From NCBI GenBank assembly GCA_012845835.1, contig JABAKD010000016.1, positions 10,537,007 through 10,601,006 of the forward strand: a stretch of DNA of 64,000 nt, read 5' to 3'. Each line of letters begins with the position of its first letter. Position 1 is the stretch's first letter. The translations under genes were made by a program, and so were the position numbers. This stretch comes from Undaria pinnatifida (taxonomy: Eukaryota > Sar > Phaeophyceae > Laminariales > Alariaceae). Positions 55,341 to 64,000 of this stretch are shown piece after piece. The notes beneath the pieces are model-generated. The model was not told the DNA's origin, made no database searches, and saw nothing but the letters and a program-made list of their open reading frames with translations.

Positions 55341-58300
55341 GATATGTGGCGCTTGCTTCGTGTCAGAAAATGCAGAGTACATTGTTGGTTCGTGTTCGTG
55401 TCAGAAAATGCAGAGTACGTTGTTCGTTCGTACGCATACCGTTGTTTGGCTGGATGAGCGTACGTTTGGTGTTGGAACACACGGAGAACAGTCTAGATGT
55501 ACTACAGACAGTCGTTGAAAGGGGTTTCGTATGGTGTCAGAAAAGAAACAGCACGTGTTGTTTACGATTGTACAATTCCGTTGAACGTTGAAATGACTTT
55601 CTTGATCAGGCTAAAATGCCTAGAATGTTATTTGTGTCGAGTGTGTTTGGCGTCCCCGCCGACAATGTGCAGCGTAATGTGCTTGAGCTTCGATGCAGCA
55701 CTCCTAGTCGAAACAGTCATCACGTACCTGGTATGTAAATAACAAGGAGCCGAGGGCGGCGACATGTACCGCCAGTGTATCGTAATAGTATACGTACACT
55801 AGACTATATGATATATGTAAACGTACAAGAATCCAAGGACGACGAAGTGTACCACCAGGGTATCATCGTGTACGTACATTAAGCCATGTGTAAACGTGTA
55901 CTGTCTGTTATACCTGCAAAAGATGCCTCCAAATATAGCATGTAATAGATAAAACCCGCCCCCCTTTTGATCAAAATCAGGCCCCCACGTCGTTCAAAAC
56001 TCCGCCCTCCCCTCACCGACCGGGTATTCGACTTACAGGATTCACTTGATAAACTGATGCCTTCCCGTCCACAGCTGTCAGATTTTGTCCCCCTCAGAAG
56101 CGTTTTTTTTTATAGTTTCCGCGCACAGACTGTCTAACATCACCCTGTTGACCCTGATAGCTACACTGTAGTTGCAAGGGGAGTCGCCGACCCATATCCT
56201 TGATGAGGACACACAACCCGTAATACGCGCGATCGGAGTGTCACACACAGCTTGCAAAGGTGAGTTTCGACGAAATATTCGATCTCACAGCTGGAGTGTA
56301 TTTTAATTTTTAGAATATAACCCTATCATATGATCTCTGTAACGCCTACTTTTCCTTCCGCCCGATAGAGCATTGTAACCGCCGTTTCTCTCTCTCTCTC
56401 TCCTCCCCTTCCGCTTCCTTCCTTCCGGTGTTCTTGTTGGGTTTGCCCTGCCGGCGTGGTACCTTTTTCCTCGTACCTTTTGCCGTGTACCTTTCGTGCA
56501 CCGGTACCGATGCTTTCCTGTAGACAGGTGTTGGAGATGTTGTGGCGGTGCCTCTCCACGGTACGCACCATGCGTCCCAGCATGAAGGACGTCGCCGCTA
56601 TGGTAGCAGATCTCCTCAAAGAAGACTGATTCTGCCGTCACCAACCCCGCCTACATCGCCGCCTCTGGAGGGAAAATCTGCTACTTGATAGGACGGAGAC
56701 GACGCTTTGACCAATCCCTTGACTGACCGCCCTCGTACCAGTAACAAAGTGTACTGAAGGCCAAACGAGGCCTTTTTGCGCCCAGAAATTCCGGTCTCTC
56801 ATATTCAGTGTAGCGTACTTTCTGAAGAGCGAGGGGGTATACGTCCAACCATACCGTGCACACACCGTACATGCCCTGTAGCGATTTGGTTGGGCGCTTT
56901 TTTCCTCACCTCGACCTTTCTGCCGCAATCTGGCAAGACTTCATTTTGGCGGAGGTGTCCAGCGCAATCGGAAGGAGCGTGTGGGTGGTCTTTGGGTGGA
57001 GTCTATCACAGTTTGACTGCGTGGTTCATAGAATGACATTTATTTCCTGTCTGTCGAATCTTATTTTTAATTTTGCCCAACCAGATACTTTGCGAGCGAC
57101 AGGGAGAGTTGTCGTAATACACACACCCTTCCACCCTTGTACTCCACAGGACGTTTGCTTTCGTAGCCCCGTGATGATGCGATTAGTCTACAGGACATGT
57201 GTTCCCGTAGCTATTCGTACGTGATGACGACGCTAGTCGTGCGCCGTCTCCTCGAAATCGTCTTGGCACGGTAGGCTGTTGCCAACTGCATGCCGGTTGA
57301 AGAAGGAGCGGGGGGTGATCGGGATACCCCGCAAGGTTGATCGTGCTTTGTCTTTTCACCCCAATGTTCGTGCTTGGTTGTTTATTTGGGGAGTAAACAT
57401 GTCTTCCTGACCTCTGGTATGCTGTTGTTGTAAAGCTCGCTTACATGCAGCCCACGTATGTTTGCTTTTTAGAAGTAATGTGGCCCCATCTATACCAGCA
57501 GCGAACACCGAAGTGTTTGGGGCAACATAATGCGTACGCACAATAGGCATGGGAAGGATCTGCATTCCATCCCCTCCTGACCCCCCTCCCCCCGGGTATC
57601 TCTTACAGTGAATGAACCGATCAACGAGGCCGGCCCTTTTTACATTTGTGTGGCCGCATCACAGTATACTTCAAGTATAGTCTAGTGCAAGGGGACGATT
57701 TGCTTTGGAGAGGGAATTGGGTTTGGCATCCTTCGTAAGCGGACGAAAACCACTTCCAACCCGTCCGTTGATAGAGATTGTTTAATTTCTTGTATATTTT
57801 GCTTTGTATTCGCTTCCCTGTCGGTGTCGTTTTAGTTATAGTCCATACGACTGGATATTAAGCCAGCAGGTTTGAATGTCGTGCCCTATGTTTATGTTGA
57901 ATATTAATGTCAATCGTCCCACATAGGCACGGCTTCGGGAAGGGGGGGCATGTTGGAATGTTGCGATAGAGTTGGCAGTTTAGCTTCCTTGCTCGTATTT
58001 CAGCACAAGTAGTAGACAGGAATGCACACAGCATCTGGTTTCTGTACCATAGCACACTGCTGCTTTTTTGCCGCCATCTGGGCTGGTATATTCATACTTC
58101 CCCCCCTTTTTGCGTATTATACCCCCCTTCTGTACTTGTGGTAGGGTAGGACTTTGCTACACAGAGTACTGCGCTGTTCTGGCGCCACGTTATGCTCTTG
58201 TATGCCTACGTCTCCACTGCTTAGGATACTGCCCGTACTTTTAGTTTTAAGGCAGCTTTTTTCTCGATTTCGTGCTCATTTTGTTTAAAGGAAATTGGCC

Positions 58301-60868
58301 TTATCAGCTAGCTGTTAGTTCATCCAGTCGGATCGAGTCGCGACAGCTTTACCGAGCTGATTGCATCAAAATTGCAGGTCCGTGTTGTATCGTACATGGG
58401 CGTGTAACCATCACTATCGAGAAGAAGTGCTGAGTAGCATTAGTGTCATTAATAGGAGCCGGTGCTCACTGTGCTGGTACATTGTGTGATGCTGTGTCCC
58501 AAGGCGGAAAGGCATGCTTCGTGCTCAGATGTTAACCATCAGCAACGCACATGTACCCGTAACATTAGCACATGCTACTCCTGCTTGGTGCAGATGTATA
58601 CACAGCCCAGGTGTACCCTCTACTGTATTAATGTAGACAACATAGATAGAAAGAAAAACTAAGCAATATTTTCGTTCAAATAGCTTCAACCAGATTATGT
58701 CTTGCTTCTTTTACGGCTCCAGCGAAGGCAATGTTTTCACTTCAGATCAGGAGGTGATCGAAATATCACGGGTCAGGGTCCGGTCGGGAGTTTTTTTTCC
58801 ATCTCACGGTGAGGGCGGGGCAACCCTTACCCCACCCGATCTAACCCGGAAGGGGTGACCCGACCCTCAAAAAACCCTCGAACCAAATTTATCAAGAAGA
58901 TGCAGCCAGCTTCACCCTCTTTCACTTTTTTTCAGGTAGCCTCAACAACAGCACCGCCAGAATATGCCGCAAGAAACAAAAGCATTGTGAAACCGCGTGC
59001 TCGTAAGCCTCAATTACAGCACCACCAGGTTATTGCCCCAACCAAAACATAAAACCACGAAAAATGCGACTACACTCCGGAACACCAAACGACAAAACAT
59101 GGAAAACAACCCTCGCTGTACAAAACCTCAGCGACACCAACAAGACGAAAACCGTTTGATCCCCTCTAGAACTGCCCCCAAGTCTTTTGGTGCACAAACT
59201 ACTCGGATATAGTGTGAGGTAACCCCATTCATCGGAAACGGGGAAAGCGGCCCAACCATACAATGTCGCTGCCGCGGGGGATCGAACATGCTACCACAGG
59301 AAACCGCCGGTTTGGACCCTTTTGAGAAACCGCCCCGCTACACTCCAACCGGTAAAACAAGGCCAACATAAATAAACCCCTTTAAGAACTGCAAACACTA
59401 ACTCCAAGAAATTTGACCAAAACAAACGTGAGATTGCAAGTTTAAGAGGGTTCACCTGCGAAGACCGGTCTCCCATGATAGCATCTTCGCAGGAAACGAA
59501 CGGCTGCCGAACAAAACAAGAAAGTCCGAAAGTCCGAAACTCCTTAACTCCTCATCAAACGTTTTTCGTTTGGTCGAATATCCTCCGACCATTCCTACGT
59601 GCCCACGTTCTGTACATTAGGTGGCCAACAAAAATATATCTGGCAGTTCCACACCGGCTAGAAGTCACGCAAAGCCTACCGTACGTTCTACAGTAGTCTA
59701 CAGTAGGTTCTACAGTAGTCTCTACAGCGTAGGCCCATTGACGCCGCCCAATTACTCCGTCGAAAGACCCCGTCAAATAGTCCTCCCAAACACCCCGCCA
59801 ACAGTCTTCGCCCAAAGCTGTAGAGCGGTCTAATCCCCGTGTTATAAAGCCTCCATAACATTTCTCCCCGCCTTTAGAGGGAGGGTATCCAGCTGTGCTG
59901 ACATCGTGTGTTTGAGAGCGCCCAGCTGTGTTCACAAAATCTCCCCAGCGTAGAGAGAAGGTGCTCAGATGTGTCAACAGATATACGTTTGGAACGGGCG
60001 CTCAGCCGTGCAAAAACATTCTCCAGAACACAATGTTGGAACCCCGTGCACATCGACCCCAAAACGATTACAAGTGGTCTGATCAACCATCACAACAAAA
60101 AATACAGCATCTAGCCCCGCTAAACCCCGGCGGCGGGCCCAGCCGTGCTAAAACTTTATCCGCCCAGCTGTGCCAACATGCCTACGCCCAGCTGTGCCAG
60201 CCCCAACCCCGCGGCCAGTCGTGCTGACATGTCTCCCAGTCATAGAGAGCGTTCAGCCGCGCCGCGTTACAGGTTACATCCACACCCACAAGCCTTCGGG
60301 GACTTCAGAGGAGAAACGCGTAGAAAAAAACAGTTATCTCCGCCCAGCTGTGAAAACAATACCACCCCTCGTCTGAAAGAGCGCCCAGCCGCGGTAACAT
60401 CTCTCCGCTAAGCTGTGCCGAAAAACAACACATACCCCCGTCTTGCTAGAGGGCGCCTAGCTGCGCTAACATCTCTTCCGTTTTCGCATCCAACTTCGTC
60501 TCGCTCGCGGCGGCCGGTTTCGCGACGGCGGGGGCGCCGGTGGGAGCGTCCATCATCTTCCCGTCTACGTCCAAGCCGATTTCTGCCAAGACTTGGTTGA
60601 CGACATTGTCGGCGTCCGCCTCGATGCCTTCGTTGTCGAACTGGCCAAGAAAAAAAGGAGAGCGCGCGGCGGTGGAGGCAAGAAGAACAGAGGAGCGGTA
60701 GGGTTGAATTACAATCAAAGATGTCAGGAGACGGTCGGTCAAGGGAAAAGGTCCAGCGGGCAAGGGTAAAAAAATCGATCGTTCCACTCTAAAACCTAGT
60801 AGTTTGGCGTCAGTCAAGGTAAACTATTGGCCATTTGCCGTCGGTCAAGGGGTCAAAGTGCCGTCTCC
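55341..60868. repeat. Segmental duplication, copy B
   Basis: Collinear with 26873-32765. It contains the intact last exon of the CHMP2/VPS2 gene and continues without a break into that gene's intron, so copy B is probably the ancestral location. A private G/C-tract insertion lies at 55953-56310. Confidence 0.9.
55953..56310 (-). mobile_element. G/C-tract element inserted in copy B
   Basis: AAACCCGCCCCCCTTTTGAT to CACAGCTGGAGTGTATTTTA is absent at the matching place in copy A (near 28230). It is a shorter copy than 52610-53630, in opposite orientation. No clean target duplication was found. Confidence 0.75.
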
Positions 60869-63825
60869 TGGCATTTTGCTGAGAATCGTTTCATGTTTCG
60901 ACAGGTTTGTCATCTGTGGAGGGGGAGCGGGGGCTCGCGGGAGCGGGAGGGGGTGGGGCTAATTTTTTGTTGCTTGCCGTAGTCATTTGACCATCGACTA
61001 CCCGTTCTCTTCGAGACGCAGCACCGCTTCGGGGGAGCGGGGCGGGGTCATCATCACGCATGGCGGGGTCATTATCACGCATGGCGGGGTCATCATCGCG
61101 CATGGCGGCAGTCTGAAGACCGCAACGCCAGGACGGCGCACGACGCGCGTCAGCAATCAGGCAGGCCCCTCTAGCAGGAGGGGGCTATGCAGGTCCCGTG
61201 TATTGTTGAGTTGTAAGTAGCTGCTTTCTGTGGCTGTTGCCGACATGTATTATAGCGTGTAGTGTAGGTATATATATTGTTGTTGCAGTTGTTGTTGCTG
61301 TTGTTGAGTGCGAACTATACAGTGTAGGTATAGATATATATATACATATATATATTGTTGACAGTAACAAACCAGCCGACTTCAACTACTAATAATGCGC
61401 TCGGTTGCCGGTGCGGGATGGAGGGGGTTAGTTCTTTCCAGGGATGGATGTGTACGGAGTAAGAACCGCTCCGCGGAGTAGTTTCTTTTTCCTTTCTTAA
61501 AATCTCGCGGACCGGATATCCGCCTGTTGGCAAAGTCACGGATTACCACGGAGCGGATATCCGCCGCTACAAATTTCACGCATTAGTGCGGAGCGGATAT
61601 CCGCCCTTGAACATGTCACGGAGCGGAGCGGATTTTTCCGAGTGTGATACGGAGCGGATATCCGCTTGGGGGGAAAGTCACGGATTTTCACGGAGCGGAT
61701 ATCCGCCGCTACAAATGTCACGGATTATTGCGGAGCGGATATCCGTCGCACGGTTTTTTTCACGGAGCGGTTTATCTAACTCCGTCGAGCAAACCGCACA
61801 AAAACCACGGCATTTCCCCACGGCGCACCGTAGCAATAATCCGTGAAAATGATACGGTTAACCGTGAAAATGATACGGTTAACCGTGAAAATGATACGGT
61901 TAACCGTGAAAATGATACGGTTAACCGTGAAAATGATACGGATATCCGCAGTAAATACCAGGAAGTAAGAAAAGATACGTTGTACTGGCGGATAAAATGG
62001 AATTTTTTTTTTTACCAATCTTGTGGCGCCCAACACCAAACACAAATAAAAGAAAAGTTGCACAAGATGAAGTACGAAAAGATACGTTGTGCTGGCGGAT
62101 AAAATGGACATTTTTGTTTGACCAACCCTGCGGCGCCCAACGCCTTGTGGCGCCCAACGCCAAACACAAAATAAAGGAAAAATTGCACAACACGCCAACG
62201 TTGCGTCCCTCGAGAAAACAAACAAAAACAAAAATATTGAATATTGACTGCTTGAACACGTGATGATCATACAGCACAAAGTGACGAGGGTCGGGGGCAG
62301 CAGACGCGCAACAGCAGCAGCGTCCGACCCAGGACCACGGCTCTCCACCACAAAAAAAGTCAACAACAGTGAAACGTGACACCAACTAAACCAACAGTGT
62401 AAAACAACAAAACGACCACCTGCTCATATCACGTTGTTTACGCGGGGCGGGGGATGGATGCCGTCGCTATGGGCGCCATACAAGGGATACACTGCTGTTA
62501 TATCAAGGCGTTCTACGGTACGTTATCGGGCATTCTGAACAATTTCGACCGTGAAAAAAACGTGATTTTCAGCGGTTTGATCCGTGAGATATGCTACGGA
62601 GTACCTACGGAGTGGGTCGAGCCGCTCCGTGGAAAAACCGCCTTCACGGGTTCAACCGCGAAGCTAAAATCCGTGGGGAGCGTAGCGTTTTTTTACCAAA
62701 ATGTCATGGAGCGGATATCCGCGCGTCGGGAAACTCATGGGTTATTGCGGAGTGTATGTCCACCCTTGAAAATGTCACGGAGCGGATTGGATTTTTCTAG
62801 TGCGCTACGGAGCGGAGCGGATCGGATATCCGCTTGTGGGAAAAGTCACGGATTGTCACGGAGCGGATATCCGCCGCTACAAATCTCACGGAGCGCTGCG
62901 GTTTGATCGAACCGATTCGTGAAAAACCGCTCCGCGGATATATTCTCACTCCGTACACATCCCTGGTTTTTTCTTGCTACATCGATGGCCACGTCACCCA
63001 TCACCTCCTTGGGCACACCATCTTCTCATTACTCTACCGCGAACTGCTGCATGATCTTCGACGACAGTAGATTATTGTCACAAAAGCACTCTATTGTTCT
63101 TGTACTCTACGTGTCGTCATAATAGACCGGTATTACTGCTGTCATTCGACGACAAATATTTTGCGCTGTTGCCGCTACGGCGGACGGGGGGGGGGTGCAT
63201 TTCTTTCGTTATTTCCTACCGCGTCAACGAGTTGTTACAACAACACACTATTGTCGCGACCAGACTGATGCTATTGTCACCCGATGTGAAGTATTTCAAG
63301 GTTGCAGCTGCGGGGGGCGTATACCCGTATCATGCACGGCTGCAGTTTGAGACCATCGACCCTCCCTAATAAGCCGGGACGGAGCACGTCGGGTTTTCAC
63401 CGTCCGGGCAGGCAATTCTAGAACCAAGCACGAAGCTCCGTGAGGTGTTCGGCAAGTCGCATGAAGGACGAGCTGCCTTCTATCAAGAACCGCTTGTGAG
63501 GCGGACTTCGGGAGGGGGTGCGATTTTCTTTAGCAACTCTTACCGCATCGATGAGCGCATCGTCCATCATCTCCTCCGACATTCCCATCTTCTCATTCTC
63601 CACCGCGAACTGCTGCATGATCTTCGCCGTCTCCTCTGCGCTGACTGCATCATTCACATTCTTCATAACCCCCGCAACATTTCCCATCACCCCCGCTAGC
63701 GACGCCTGCGTTGCCGCGGACGACGCAGCGTGTCCGACCCCCGCTATCCTAGCCCTTGCGGTGTAGAGCTGGTCCTTCTGTCCTCGCAAGGTGACTAACT
63801 GTTTCGCGAGCGTTCGTGTTGCGCC
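60446..63825 (-). CDS. VPS2: CHMP2/VPS2-type ESCRT-III subunit (5' exons outside window)
   Basis: Two exons on the minus strand. Exon 63825-63544 (94 codons) begins after acceptor ATGCCAG with GATRTLAKQLVTLRGQKDQL and carries the alpha-helical core ...ASLAGVMGNVAGVMKNVNDA, KIMQQFAVENEKMGMSEEMM, DDALIDA, ending at donor GTAAGA. The last exon, 60640-60446, continues FDNEGIEADADNVVNQVLAE, IGLDVDGKM, and ends EEMLAQLGAL plus TAG, the position of the MIT-interacting motif. Residue pattern and order match CHMP2, closest to CHMP2B. The first 60 or so residues (basic membrane-binding helix) lie beyond the window edge. VPS2/CHMP2 polymerises with other ESCRT-III subunits on endosomal and plasma membranes and recruits VPS4. 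The 2.9-kb intron is filled with repeats and contains a pseudo-exon. No stop or frameshift interrupts the visible parts. Confidence 0.9.
61020..61110. repeat. Intronic 21-bp tandem repeat, three units
   Basis: GGCGGGGTCATCATCACGCA followed by T is repeated three times with small changes. It lies within the VPS2 intron and codes for nothing recognised. Confidence 0.9.
61505..61765. repeat. Intronic array with the palindrome GCGGATATCCGC, block 1
   Basis: Seven occurrences of (GA)GCGGATATCCG(C/T) or its near form (61514, 61554, 61593, 61653, 61693, 61733 region) separated by about 40 bases of CGCTACAAATxTCACGGATTA-type spacer. Confidence 0.9.
61845..61945. repeat. Intronic 21-bp tandem repeat, five units
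   Basis: AACCGTGAAAATGATACGGT repeated at 21-base spacing; the last unit joins ATATCCGC, linking it to the palindrome family. Confidence 0.95.
61965..62200. repeat. Intronic tandem duplication, about 105-bp unit
   Basis: GATACGTTGTACTGGCGGAT...GTGGCGCCCAACACCAAACA...TTGCACAA occurs twice; the second unit has an extra internal GGCGCCCAACGCC doublet. Confidence 0.85.
62570..62945. repeat. Intronic array with the palindrome GCGGATATCCGC, block 2
   Basis: Copies near 62703, 62822 and 62862 with CACGGAGCGGAT and CCGCTCCGTG(G) flanks. It is separated from block 1 by about 600 bases of other sequence. Confidence 0.85.
62975..63070 (-). pseudogene. Pseudo-exon: partial copy of the VPS2 core exon
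   Basis: On the minus strand it reads KIMQQFAVE followed by two stop codons and then EDGV, against KIMQQFAVENEKMGM in the real exon at 63544-63825. About 95 bases match in the same orientation (plus strand CATCTTCTCATT...CCGCGAACTGCTGCATGATC). A further scrap resembling the exon's donor end lies at 63187-63232. It is a tandem intragenic duplicate that has decayed. Confidence 0.8.
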
Positions 63826-64000
63826 CTGGCATATCAAGCAAAACAAGGGGGGGATCAAACAAAGCGAAAGAGGTAAGGGAGGGGGGGGGGGGGCGTAGGG
63901 CTTTATAGTGGCACTTTCGCAAGCGTTCGTATGTACTGTGTGGTCGAACAAAACCAAAGAGAGGGGGGGGGGGGGGGGGGGGGCGCCTTCGTGTATACCG

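Noticed and set aside
59690-59730. TACAGTA strings as Sleeping-Beauty-like footprints
   Set aside because: The local sequence is a short CTACAGTAG tandem repeat, so slippage explains it; only the TAGTCTA cases with a clean paralogous empty site were kept.
60891-61103. Asp/Met/Arg repeat peptide on the minus strand
   Set aside because: It is the translation of three 21-bp intronic repeats within the VPS2 intron.

Overview
The window is eukaryotic nuclear DNA. It has spliced genes (GT-AG introns and one apparent GC-AG intron), a very high load of transposable elements, many simple repeats and a few genuine coding exons far apart. No bacterial operons, plasmid functions or CRISPR arrays were seen. 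Intron style, a tyrosine-recombinase retrotransposon, a LINE and the large repeat load would fit a stramenopile such as a brown alga, but I cannot fix the species from sequence alone.

Layout. 1-9,750: wreckage of tyrosine-recombinase (DIRS/PAT-like) retrotransposons. A head-to-head inverted pair of gag-like reading frames at 1-1,655 shares a bidirectional TATA-containing centre. It is followed by small tandem repeats, then a decayed gag with zinc knuckle, reverse transcriptase, RNase H and tyrosine recombinase (about 4,130-9,100), then terminal repeats that look like the split direct repeats of PAT/Ngaro elements. 10,600-12,300: tandem OTU-protease-like genes on the minus strand, truncated. 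14,000-27,000: a dense nest of non-autonomous repeats: a G/C-tract family, an (AAC)n-tailed family, a 279-bp MITE with a clean 5-bp target duplication, a 392-bp element with long inverted ends inside another repeat, and an 82-bp fold-back element.

26,873-32,765 and 55,341-60,868 are two diverged copies of one segmental duplication. The right copy ends in the last exon of a CHMP2/VPS2-type ESCRT-III gene (minus strand; penultimate exon at 63,544-63,825). The left copy carries only that last exon, with an in-frame stop. 32,785-34,560 is a degenerate array built on the palindrome CCCATGGG. 41,468-42,740 holds the 3' end of a LINE. 46,791-50,720 is a protein-kinase gene recognisable exon by exon (P-loop, alpha-C, hinge, HRD, DFG, activation segment) but broken by two in-frame stops and several frame changes. 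Three well-bounded exons of unknown type follow at 52,417-55,171.

The most unusual signal is not a gene. TAGTCTA/TAGACTA is heavily over-represented, often as 5-bp-periodic chains. At several sites the two copies of the segmental duplication differ by exactly a GTCTA/GACTA insertion at a TA. This is what excision footprints of a TA-targeting (Tc1/mariner-like) transposon look like, yet no source element was identified here.
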